From Gossypium raimondii (lineage: Eukaryota > Streptophyta > Magnoliopsida > Malvales > Malvaceae), in NCBI RefSeq assembly GCF_025698545.1, contig NC_068569.1, positions 8,246,001 through 8,310,000 of the forward strand: 64,000 nt of DNA. Reading direction: 5' to 3'. Positions 50,376 to 61,196 of this stretch are shown piece after piece. The first letter of the stretch is position 1. The number at the start of each line of letters is the position of its first letter. A program made the translations under genes and the position numbers. Under the pieces are notes generated by a model that saw nothing but the letters and a program-made list of their open reading frames with translations, searched no databases and had not been told where the DNA came from.

Positions 50376-52552
50376 TCAAGTTGGCTGTGGACTGGCAGCT
50401 GAGCTTACAACCTGACCCACAATCACGGTGATATCATCAAGCTTTCCACCTGCTCCCAAAAAAATAAATAAAGGTCAAAAGACAATTGTGGACGAACGCA
50501 AATGGAATCATTGTCACAGGAAAAAACAAAAGAAACCCACACCTGTTAGCTTCATCCCCAGAATTTTCTTCCAAAAAGGAACATCTAAACCCTGTGTGTA
50601 AGCGAATACCAATAAGACTAGTTAAATAAATTCATTACGGGTTTTAACATCAAAATATTCTGACAAATAGGTGGGGTTTTTTTTTTTTCTTTTTAAACCT
50701 TGGATCTGGCCTCTATTGTGTAGGGAGAGTCGAACCTTGAATCCAGGGAGTGATTGCTTGCCAGCTTAGCCAATGCCTTCGCTACCATTACATATTGATC
50801 ATGCAATTTAGCCACTGCTACTCTTTACTCTCGAGTCCGAGGGGTGATACTATACTATAATACACTAGTCCTTTAACAGACACAAGGGTAAGTAGAAAGA
50901 AACACATACCAGCCTCCACAACATCACTATGAGCCGCCAACGTAGAAACGATCTCTCCATCAAAAACATTGTCAAACAACCCATCCGAGCCCATTACTAT
51001 GGTGTCTCCTTCCACTAATTCCACACTGCTAACCTGTTTTTACAGGCAATATAAATAACAAGCAAGGCGTTCAAGTTCCTAGCAAATTGGAATTGTTTTG
51101 ACATGGTTAGTCGATTTTGGTTGGTTCTAAACAGCAGTGACTGATAGGATAACTGATAAACATATGGCATTACCACAGCATCAAGATACGTTTGGCCAAC
51201 TAACTCCGAGCTCAATTGATATGGGCAGTCGAAGTAATGTTCTTGTGGGGTCGTTGAAAATATTATCTGCCCTGTTGTAAACTTGATAACATCAATCAAC
51301 AAACAAACAAACAAACACAAAATTTGACATTTTACCTTTGCGGATAACTCGTAATCCACAATCACCTACACTGGCAACCTTCATGGTTCCATTCCTCTCT
51401 AGCATGGCAACGATACTACAGTATCGATTGAAAAATGAAGGTTAATGACAGTGTAGAAATGGAAAATGTTGGCAGAGAAGACTTCTTCTTCAGAATATTA
51501 TGGACTTACGCAGTAGCCGAACCTTTAGAGCAAGTGGCGGCATGTGCTTTTCTTATCAGGATCTGGGGATCGTAATTAACCTGGTAAAAGATGAATTCAG
51601 ATATAGCCCCAAAAAGAAAAAACAAAACAAAAACCACCCTAATAGACGCGTAAAAACAACCTTTGTTAATTTGGAAGATTAACGAACACTCAAATTTTAT
51701 ATTTTAAGCAATCATTCAAAAAAAAAGAAAAGAAAAGAAATTACTACCTCCAAATTCCCTACAAGAGATGAAGCATTAGCCATTATCTCCTTAGAAAATA
51801 ATGAAGGATCCACATTTTGTTCAGCCCAACTGGCAAACAATAGGCAAATAAAATTGTCAAAAACGTCAGGGGAGAAAACCTAGTTCCACAGCATGCATAA
51901 TGATTTTTCTGTTCACACAATGGCACAGTTTACCTACTTGTTTAAGAAACCAAAGGCATGCTTTAATTTTATTTAAACTAGTCCACTTCATTTATAGGCA
52001 AATAAAAATATCAAGGACTGTCAAATAGATTAATAGAGAAAGTGTTGAAACTTGTTAATTTAGAAAAACAGATGGCGGATTCATTAGACAGTAGTATACC
52101 CAGAAACACCGTCAGCAACAGCAATAACTCCCCCCTTGAAGTTGCTAACAAAGAAAGCATCTTCTCCTCCTCTCTCCACCTAGTAGAATCAGAAAATCAA
52201 ACTTGTATTAGTATCGGATAAAAATTGAAATCAAACATGTGAGGTACAAAATTTTAAAGCTTGGAATACCTTGTTTGGATGAGGAATGAGGTGAGTTCCA
52301 ATACAAAAACTCACTTCTGACCTAAAACCAAACCAAAAGTACATCACCACACTGGTGCTCAAGAATAAAAATAAATGAAGAGAAGATGAAAAGGTGATGT
52401 TAATGTGCTAACCGAGCAGGGTTGAGTTGTGATGAAGCAAAACAGAGCAAGTTAGTCTTCTTGGGAACACAATGTTTATTCGATAAACAAGGTTGAAAAA
52501 GCAGCTGAGAATAAGATTGAAGAATCGAAGCTCTGTAGATAGAATTCGCCAT
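50376..52552 (-). CDS. PBCP: Chloroplast PP2C phosphatase (PBCP / PP2C26-like), frameshifted in exon 4
   Basis: Eleven minus-strand exons follow plant PBCP: 52413-52552, 52270-52321, 52100-52179, 51747-51829, 51510-51580, 51336-51415, 51174-51271, 50910-51033, 50699-50781, 50543-50591, 50376-50449. All borders are GT-AG. Seen motifs: Ser/Leu-rich transit-like N-terminus (MANSIYRASILQSYSQ), GGEDAFFVSNFKGG, ADGVSGWAEQNVDPSLFSKE, SVGDCGLRVIRKG, PQEHYFDCPYQLSSE, MGSDGLFDNVFDGEI and the terminal GGKLDDITVIV. These include the metal-binding Asp residues (ADG, DG, DD). PBCP dephosphorylates photosystem II core proteins at the thylakoid. Exon 4 is 83 bp where phase requires 82: an extra G near 51779-51781 (ATGGGCT for ATGGCT) makes translation stop after KEIMG. 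Without it the protein would be 310 residues. The gene is therefore a recent pseudogene or the base is a sequence error. Confidence 0.88.
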
Positions 52553-52695
52553 TTCCCGCTTCAATCCTCTCCCTCCTGCAGTCACACTCCCACATTACTA
52601 AGCTGCTAAGATCCTTCTTGAATGTGTGGTTCAAGTCTCCCGACCAATGATATGATACATACTATTAAAACAATTTTAGTTTCTAAAAAGAATTA

Positions 52696-52766
52696 GCACC
52701 AGTGGTCTAGTGGTAGAATAGTACCCTGCCACGGTACAGACCCGGGTTCGATTCCCGGCTGGTGCA
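52696..52766 (+). tRNA. tRNA-Gly (anticodon GCC)
   Basis: A 71-nt cloverleaf. The acceptor stem GCACCAG pairs with CTGGTGC (52759-52765) with discriminator A at 52766. The A box is TGGTCTAGTGG and the B box GGTTCGATTCC. The anticodon stem GTACC/GGTAC encloses loop CTGCCAC with anticodon GCC at 52728-52730. There is no intron. A TTTT polymerase III stop lies at 52780-52783. It sits about 140 bp from the PBCP start, pointing away. Confidence 0.97.
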
Positions 52767-52958
52767 ATTGTTATTTCAGTTTTACGATATTTTGTCAATG
52801 AAACTCTCTTACAGTTTCTGACATGGATTTTGTTTTATCAAATGCTGGCTCTTGTTTTCCTGATCCGATTCCGTAGATTTTATACCATACTGCATTTTCG
52901 CTAGCATTTATTTTATCCCCCTTCACCTTTGGGTTTTTCACGTTATTGAGTTTGACAT

Positions 52959-53473
52959 TAGAGTTGATATTGGGCCGGGCTGGGTTGGGTCGGGTCTAAG
53001 TAAAAGTTTAGGTCAATTTGTTAAGTTTAGTCTAAAAAATGAGCTTAAAAATTTGTTCAAGTCCGACTCAGATAAAAATGCTAAAATTTCGGCTTGACTC
53101 GACCCGCTCATATTAATTTTTTCAAATTAGAAAATGTCTCTAAACTAATAATAAAATTAACAATAAAACCAATGTTATACAATATCCAAAAAATAACAAC
53201 AAAATAGTAGCAACATAATAGTGAAATTGTAGCAAAATCAAGATAAAACAACAAGAAAATATCATTAAAATAACAAAAAAAAATAACAGATTTTTTTTAT
53301 CATTTAGTGAATTCGGGCCGAGCTCAAGCTAAAAATGTCTTACCAAAGGCTTGGCCCGTTTTTAAAACGGGCCTTATTTTTTTTGTCCAAACCCATTTTC
53401 GAGCCTATCTTTTTATTCAAACTCTTTCACTTTTCGGGTGGGCCTTTGGGCTAGGTGGCCCGGCGCAAGACTA
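52959..53473. mobile_element. hAT-type MITE (TAGAGnTG...GGGCC family), copy 3
   Basis: The left end TAGAGTTGATATTGGGCCGG and the right end CCCGGCGCAAGACTA form an imperfect inverted repeat. A perfect 8-bp duplication TTTGACAT flanks it (52951-52958 and 53474-53481). GGGCC-rich arms enclose an AT-rich, A-rich centre with no transposase. Family members lie at 5736 and 31461. Confidence 0.83.
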
Positions 53474-53481
53474 TTTGACAT

Positions 53482-53980
53482 GTACTTTTAATATTTTGCA
53501 TTTCATAGTTTTTTAATCCTTTCTTGGTGAATTTCTTTCACTTATGATAACTTTCTTATGTTTTTTCTCGGTTACTTTAACCATTATATCTTGGGGTAAG
53601 AATTTATGCAATACATTTGCCAAGTACAGGTAGTTGATATATATTGTTAATATATTATAAGTTTTTGTGAAAGATAAAACTAGGATTAATCAATTGCAAC
53701 TATATAGTAGCGAAGTAATTAATGAATAATGATGGGAAGATGATTTGTTTATATTAATTTGGCATGCATTAGACAAAAGAGATTCAGGACTTTCCTTACA
53801 TTTTGCAGCTCATATTCATCTCCAGGAAAAAGTCCAGTGTAGGTAGCTATAGTCACAGGAAAAAGACCCGACCCATCCCCTGCTGCCGCACACCGCACAT
53901 CCATTAATATTTATTCCATTGCATTATTAACGCAAGGTAAAGATGGAGGTATGCCATTTTCTTCTTCTTAATTCGGGCAT

Positions 53981-54050
<70 letters not shown>

Positions 54051-54618
54051 GTTGAAGACTATGGTGGATAATAATTAATCCTGTTAATTGACAAAACAGC
54101 ATAACAGACGCCTTATTACTAGCTGCTCTGCTTTACTGCCTTTAATTTCTCAATTCCAAGTGAGAGGCAAGGCCCAACTGTCTCAGTTCTCATTGCTTCC
54201 TCTTGTCTTGTGGTATCCACAGCATAGCACCCCCACCCCATCCTCCACAAAGTTGCCAAAAATATCACTTCTCTCTCAGAATTTATAATTAGTATAATAT
54301 ATTTGTACTATTTTACGTACATTTTCTTTTGTAACATTAATTATGCCAAAGAAAACAAATTTTGCTTTATTCATAGCAAACAGAAGAAGCTCATGTCATG
54401 CATGCAGGAATTAATATATAGGAAAATCCTGTATGTAGTACAAATTCTGTGAAACTAAATAAAACAAAGACACAGAAAAGTTAAGACTTGCTTGTTTTAT
54501 TTTGGACAGAAGATACAAAATAGAATAGAAAATAGAAGAAGAAGAAAGTAGTAAAAGAACATTTGCATGGTTAGGTACCTGCAGTGCAGAAAAAGGGGAG
54601 CATATACCACCGGCAGTC
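53482..54618. other. Intergenic region upstream of the CHX gene
   Basis: Contains the compound microsatellite at 53983-54046 and no recognised gene. The 5' UTR of the CHX gene is probably within its last 100-200 bases. Confidence 0.45.
53983..54046. repeat. Compound microsatellite (CT)n(AT)n
   Basis: About 19 uninterrupted CT units pass directly into about 13 AT units. Such perfect dinucleotide runs are expected to vary in length between individuals. Confidence 0.9.
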
Positions 54619-57298
54619 ATGGGATTTAAAGGAGGGACAAAGTTCCGCACCTCCCACCGTGGAACTGCAGCATATCAACTGGGATTTAAAGGAGGCACAA
54701 AGTTCCGCACCTCCCACCGTGGAACTGCAGCATATCAACTGGTGTGTTTTAGATCACAAATATCTAATCCCGTAGGCCTTGTCTATAGAGAAAACCCAAT
54801 CATGTTATCTTTCAATGTCATCCTTTTTGCTTTAATCTTGAACATTTTGCTCTCTCGGACCATTCAATTACTTCTCAAGCCTCTCAGACAGCCTAGGTTG
54901 GTGTGTCAGTTAATTGTGAGTATCTTTATTTATTTATTTATTTATTTATATCCGAGTGTGATTGGTGATGATTAAAATGGTTTCTTCAAGGGCGGCGTCA
55001 TGATGGGACCCTCTCTCCTGGCGCGGCACAAGAGCTTTACCAGTCTGGTGTTTCCCTTTACTTCTGATTTCGTTCTGGAAAACCTGGGAAGAATGGGGCT
55101 CACGTTATTTCTTTTTGTAATAGGAGTGAAAATGGATTTAGGGTTGCTAAAGCGATCAGGAAAAAAACACTTGTATATTGCCTTGGCCAGCGTCTTCGGA
55201 CCTCTCTTAATAGTGAGCATTGTAGCAGTTCTAACCAGAGAATCAATGGACGAAGAGCTTGCCAGAGTTTCTTCAATCGGAGAAATTGCCTTGTCATTGT
55301 CGGTCACAACATTTCCGGTTCACTATACCATACTCGAAGAATTAAACCTGCTTTGCTCCGAGGTTGGGAATATGGCATTGTCCATAGCTTTAATTAGTGA
55401 TGCAATTGGGATAAATTTCATGGTGGTTTTTGAGGCAATGAAACAAGGGGACGGTTCGGCTCAAAGTATAATTTGGTATTCAATTTCCTGTGTGGTGATG
55501 GCAGCATTCACGCCTGTCATCCGACGAGCAATGGTGTGGATTATCGAACAAACCCAAGAGGGAGAAGCAGTAGATCAGTTCTACGTGATTGCCATCTTGT
55601 TGGGATCGTTTGTGGCAGCGTTTGTGACGGACATGTTCGGTTTAGGCATCGCTAACGGCTCATTCTGGCTAGGACTGATGATGCCAGACGGCCGGCCGCT
55701 AGGGTCAACCTTGGTGCAGAAAAGCGAGACAATTATAACGGAAGTATTTATGCCTTGTTCATTTGTCTTTATGGGACTCTACACCGACTTTTATGCGATG
55801 AAGGAAGCTGGGTGGTCTGCTTTGCGCCCGCTATTTAGCTTGGTTATTTCTGGTTACTTGTCGAAATTCTTCTGCACTATGCTGGCTGCCAAGGTGGTAG
55901 GTGTGTCATGGAGAGATAGCCTTGCTATCAGCCTTATTTTGAGCTTGAGGGGTTACGTGGAGCTTGTTCTATACGTCCATTGGGTGGACAGAAATGTGCG
56001 TTGCTTGCTTGCTGCTTTGCTTTCATTTATTTATTACTAATGTAATTAGTTTCTTTCATTCGATCTTCTCCCTTTAGTTAGTTTACTTTTCTTGTTGTTT
56101 ACAAGCACAGGTAATAGGTTTACCAGGTTACTCTTTGATGATATTGGGAACGATAGTTGTAGTGGGGATTCTGACACCTTTGATCAGCATTTTGTACGAC
56201 CCCTCAAAGCCTTACATGCTAAAGCAGAGGAGGACCATTCAACATACCGCTCAGGGTGACCGCCTTAGGATACTAGTGTGCATCAGGGGCAAAACCAATT
56301 TGCCATCCCTTGTTAACCTGCTTCAACTCTTTCATCCTACTGTTCAGAACCCTTTCTCCCTTCACGCTTTTTACCTTGTGGAGCTCATCGGCCCTGCCAA
56401 CCCTGTGTTCGTAGAGCACCAAAACCAGGAGCTTGAAGACCTCTCCGGTAGGTTCCCTGACTTGGAAATCATCCACCATGCTCTAAAGCAGTATCAAGAA
56501 GGGAGAGAAGAATGCGTAGAGCTCCATCTTTTCTCTGCCGCTACCGTTAAACCAACCATGTATCAGGATGTGTGCAAGCTTGCTTTGATAAGCAAGGCTG
56601 TTTTCATCATTTTGCCTTTGGAGAAGAAACTGGACGGCTAGATGGAGACAACGGAACAGTGGGGTGGTGAGTCTGGCTCGATTGTCACCCAAATCTTGGA
56701 CAATGCACCTTGCTCCGTTGGACTTCTGGTTGAAAAGGCGGAGCGATGGCAGCTCCCCCAGATTGCTTCCTACAACTTTATTGTGCTATTCCTAGGAGGA
56801 CCAGATTCTCGAGAGGCTTTGGCCTTTTCAGATAGGCTGAGTGGGAACCCCTGTGTGTCCCTAACAGTAGTAAGGTTTCTTGCTTCAAATGCAGAAGGAG
56901 ATGATGAAATGCAACGGAAGCTGGACGATGGGGTGGTGACTTCCTTCTGGGTCAAGAACGAAGCAAACGAGAGGGTGAATTACAGAGAGGTGGTGATAAG
57001 AAATGGAGCAGATACAGCTTCAGCAATAGTGGGAATGGCGGCGGAGAAATATTATCATATGTGGATCGTGGGAAGGAAACAAGGGATAAATCCCAGTCTG
57101 TTGGAGGGGTTGTCAACCTGGTCTGACCACAAAGAAGATATGGGGATTCTTGGGGATTATCTCTCCTTTTCTGAAAGTGTTAACTCCGATTCGGTGTTGG
57201 TGGTGCAGAAGCAAGTTTTGACAGGCAAAGGCCCCAACTTTTTTACTCCTCCTGGTTCTATAGTGAGTTTTATGCGGCGGGGGCGCTTGTTTTGGTGA
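54619..57298 (+). CDS. CHX: CHX-type cation/H+ antiporter (CPA2), with in-frame stop
   Basis: Three exons (54619-54915, 54991-55995, 56111-57298) in phase 0 give about 829 codons, the usual CHX length. Exon 1 holds a first membrane helix and KPLRQPRLVCQLI, continuing into GGVMMGPSLLARHKSF. Exon 2 carries most membrane segments, with SVTTFPVHYTILEELNLL and ALISDAIG (the ion-site region, Asp retained), and LGIANGSFWLGLMMPDGRPL. Exon 3 has LYDPSKPY and the long cytosolic tail with RILVCIRGKTNLPSLVNLL and APCSVGLLVEKAER. CHX proteins exchange K+ or Na+ for H+ in plasma or endomembranes. A TAG at 56639-56641, in frame between KKLDG and METTEQ, would end the product at 610 residues, removing half the tail. 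Exon 1 begins with a 60-bp tandem duplication. The start is uncertain because the frame is open upstream. A polyadenylation-type AATAAA lies at 57437. Confidence 0.87.
54620..54739. repeat. 60-bp tandem duplication in CHX exon 1
   Basis: Two adjacent 60-bp copies, starting tgggatttaaaggagg, differ at one base (gaggGaca versus gaggCaca). The length is a multiple of three, so the frame stays open and the predicted N-terminus repeats GFKGGTKFRTSHRGTAAYQL twice. Confidence 0.92.
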
Positions 57299-59301
57299 CC
57301 ACACCTACATACATTTATTTCTTTGCCTTTTAGTTGCTTATTGTTAACCTCCCAACACGAGCCTTCCTCCTTGTGGAAACAAGCCTTGAAACTTCACATT
57401 CAAGTTTCATCGCCTGTGATTTTTTATTTATGTTGGAATAAAATTTATTTTGATATACTCATGCTTTTTTAGTAGTAGTAGTTGACTCATCGTTCACTCT
57501 CCCACAACAAAGTCATAGCATGCATCAGTAATCTAATCTTGTAACACAAGAAAGGAACATGGATCGGAGGAGGTGCAGCGTTTGTTCATTTACTTCCTAA
57601 ATATCTAGGTAACAAGTCAGGAGACCAACCTAGTGGCTAGATGTTGACGAGTATACGGCCATGCTCATGATTATCACATGAATTCTATTTCAAATAACAG
57701 GTAGCTAGTGGGTTTTGTTTTTATTGCAATTTTGTGGTGTTTTGGCTCCGTATTTTAGTATTATCTGAAAATCAATTGAAGAGGAAGTATTCTTTTTCTC
57801 GGATAATATGTGGTAGAATCACACATCTTACATTTTTCTTCTCTGATGGAAAATTAAGTCTTCATTAGCTTAGTCTCTTGAATTCCCTCACCAAGATTTC
57901 TAGCCTGATAAATTGCTTAACCTTTATTGCATCTTTGTTCTTTATTATTATTAGTGTTCTTTTTTTTGGCAGCATCATTATGAGATGTCTCTTGAGAAAC
58001 TGATGCCATCTAGTTTATGTTCTGGATTGGAGTATAGATTTAAACTGTTATTGTTTGCGCTTCTAGGCTCTCTTCCCCCCCCTTCCCATTCAAAGTTTGC
58101 ATTATGGAGAAGGCATATGATTCTCTAGTTGTAATGGTAAAGGATGATTGTTTCTTTAAATAATGATATAACGAATCATGGTTCCTTCCTGATAACTTTC
58201 TGTTGCTGAACTTGTGTTGTAATTCTTTCAGAATTAGTGTTCCTTTTTTCTGTTATGCCTCTTTTGCTTTACTGATTTGCTCTGCTTTGTGCCTCTGCTG
58301 CTTTGCTCTGCTTTGCTTTAGCGATTGCTAGAGTTTGAAGCTGTTGATTTAAGCTGGTATTTCTTGAGACAAATGATTTCAACTATGGCTTCTTTTCTTG
58401 TTTCAATCTTCCTTTCTTGCTTTCTTGTTTCAATCTTCCTTTCTCTCCTTGTCTTATTTTGCTCTCATTCTATTTGTTGATGAGATCCGAAGTGATCATT
58501 TCTTCTTGTATTTGGACTGGGCTTGAAAATGTTTGTTTTGTTCTTGAATTTGTTAGTATGGGATGGATTAGTTCATTCATGTAGTAGATATTTGATACAA
58601 TGGTTAACACAATTGAATCAATGCACTTCACAAGATATTGATTAAAATTTTAAACCCCATTTTAATGGTAAAATATCATGGTGTCATGGAGTTGCAAATG
58701 CTGGTCCTCATCCATTGTTCAAAGTTCATAAGTTAGAAACGTCTAATGTAAATTTCTTGACCAATCAGTTCCATTGGCTAGATGGTTAGACCCATATTAT
58801 TAGATCTGTTTGTTTTTAGCCTATTGTTTGTAATGTCTGTTAATGAGTTTCTTCTTATAAACTTCTTTTGATTCTTAGGCTTAGATGTGAACGACTAAAA
58901 CATTTGCTTCTCCCATTTTCTTTTTCGTTTTATATGATTATTTTTAACACTTAACTTAGGTTGGAAACTTCTCTTATCACGTTACTTGTTAAGGCTAGAG
59001 GCCAAAGTTTACTTCTTGCTAATATCAACAATCTTTTACAATAAGATTTTGATGTGCTGCAACAATCTGTTAACCAATATTTTCATGATTGGCTTTTGCA
59101 AACACTGCAGCTTGTACACTGCAACAATCTGTTTACTTCTATTCCTGGAAACATGTTTTGCTTTACCATTTACTCATGCGTGGTGTATGCTGGAAGTAGG
59201 ATATTGGATTTTGGGTTTCAGCTAGAATCATACAGGCTTGGTGAAAATGATGATTTCTTGATTGTAACTATTACTTGCTGATAACTTTTCTGGTTTTGCA
59301 G
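57299..59301. other. Region between CHX and the RPS6 fragment
   Basis: Begins with the CHX 3' UTR. From about 57950 on, the T-rich text with repeated TGCTTTGCTCTGCTTTG words looks like intron sequence of a ribosomal protein gene. I searched by eye for the upstream RPS6 exons (for example the stretch ending YRRTFTNK) and found none. Confidence 0.5.
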
Positions 59302-59540
59302 GCAAGAAGGTCAGTAAAGCTCCAAAAATCCAGAGGTTGGCAACTCCATTGACACTCCAGAGGAAGCTAACTAGAATTGCAGAGAAGAAGAAAAGAATTA
59401 CAAAGGCCAAGGCTGAGGCAGCTGAGTACCAGAAATTGCTTGCCATGAGGTTGAAGGAGCAGAGGGAGCGCGGTTGTGAGAGTTTAGCAAAGAGGAGGTC
59501 TAAGCTCTCTGCTGCTTCTAAGCCTTCTGTTGTGGCTTAG
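59302..59540 (+). pseudogene. Orphan last exon of ribosomal protein S6 (eS6)
   Basis: A GT-AG-type acceptor (ttttgcag) is followed by 78 codons and a stop. The codons match the C-terminus of plant eS6: [20 protein letters not shown], then [40 protein letters not shown] and [11 protein letters not shown]. Exons 1-5 of the gene are not found upstream in the 2 kb to the CHX gene, so the unit cannot make S6. The usual RRSES phosphorylation patch reads RGCES here, one serine lost. The frame is otherwise intact, so the event is either recent or the piece is used as an exon of something else. The likely origin is duplication of the 3' end of an RPS6 gene with part of its last intron. Confidence 0.8.
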
Positions 59541-61196
59541 ACTGCTTTTTAAGTTTTGGTAAACAGGTTTTGCCTAGTATTAGATATTTTGAATAGTGAA
59601 GACCCAGAGTTAGCTTAGGCTTTTTTGTGAATGCTGAGTTTGGTATCCTATCTATTATGTTATTTTATGTGGTCTACACTTACTGCCTTGTGGATGTGCT
59701 CCTTTGGCATGGCAGACCTGTTTATTGTGTTTAAATTGTAGCCTTATAGTATAAATATATGTTATTATGCGTCGCACGCATGTCGTCCCCAATATTGAGT
59801 TTTCCCTCATCAAAACTCTACTCCTGATACTTGAGTGATTCTTTTTGTCCATTATTTGAGTACTTTCACTTCTGACCTCTTTTTGAGTAGGGCGAGAAAA
59901 GATAAATGATTTTTTAATCTCCTGATTGCTTCAGAGTACACAGGTTCCAGGTGGCAAAAAGCTCCTAATGTCCAGCCTTGTTAGAGTTGAATGCAACCAA
60001 AACTACTTATGTGAGGAGTGATGTGAGGAAAAACTGAATTGGAAGCTGTGAACATATCATTTAACAAGTATCCTAGCTAAGACCAATCCTGCAGTCATTG
60101 CAGCTCCAAATAAAGCATGCAACCTCACACAATAATATTTTGCCATGAAGATCATCCTTTTGTCAAGTAAGAAAGAATTTCAATCAGAATTTTCGGTTGG
60201 TTAATGTTTTATATTTGGTATATAAATATTATCCTTTTTTAAAACTTTAATTCAAATATATGTAATATTTTAATTTGTTAGGTTTATATTTTCTATGTTA
60301 TGTTAATATATAATATGAGTTATATATTCAAATACATTTTAAAATAAAATAATACAAATGTTTTAAAAGCATTAATTAAAAATAAAAATAATTTTATAAT
60401 AATACAATTGTGCCAATATCTAATTACAAATATTTAATTTTATATATTCTAATTAAATTTAATAAATAATTAATATTAATTACTCAAAATATTTAAAATT
60501 AATATTATATAGTAAAATATTAACAATAAGTTATAATAAATTATTTTTTATATTTTACTAAAATATCATAATATTAACTAATTTAAACGTTATTTAAATA
60601 CATATTTGTTACTTTATCATATCATGTCTAAAATGAACATTTTATTTTTCAAAAGTATTTTTTGACAGAAATACCAAACACCCAAATTTTTCAAAAACAC
60701 TTTTCCATAGCACTTCTTAAAAGCAATGAAGAACTTGCCTTAAATTATACACATCACATTCATGTCTAAGTAGAAAATCAAAGCCAAATAATATCTGTTG
60801 TGAATTTTGTCAAATATCACGGGAGATGAGATCATCCAGCTCGTTGTTTGCCTGAATTAGACGTAGACACGATACCAGCTATCATGTGCGTGTGCGTTAA
60901 TACAAAACACTACCTTACACTCTCTAACACCGAATTGCAAAACTGTGGAAAAGGCAACTTATATTTAATATTATACGTCAATCACAAACTAAGATTCATA
61001 GGACCATCAAAACCTGCTGATGAAAAGAAAATAAAAAATAATAACAATTCAAGAACAACAGACAGGCAAACAGGAATCAAATGTCGAAACCTCGATTCCT
61101 TCAACCTCTACTCCTCCAGTAGGATCTCTCCTAACAATCCCAAGGATTTTAAAAAGAAAAAATTTAAAGAAAAAAGTTGGCTTTATCCCTCCCTCT
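59541..61196. other. Intergenic region with a TIR-element copy
   Basis: Contains the RPS6-derived 3' flank and the inverted AT-rich element copy (60355-60741). A 184-codon open frame (60848-61402) overlaps the NAA25 last exon antisense and is low-complexity Lys/Asn-rich, so I do not treat it as a gene. Confidence 0.45.
60355..60741. mobile_element. AT-rich TIR element (GGGCCAGTT family), copy 3, truncated and inverted
   Basis: The minus strand follows the left part of the copies at 34248 and 37068: caaaagtattttttgacaga, the gtctaaaatgaacattttat word, and aatacatatttgttac. The right end reads AAGCAATGAAGAACTTGCCTTAA, the family terminus. The other end is missing. Confidence 0.55.
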
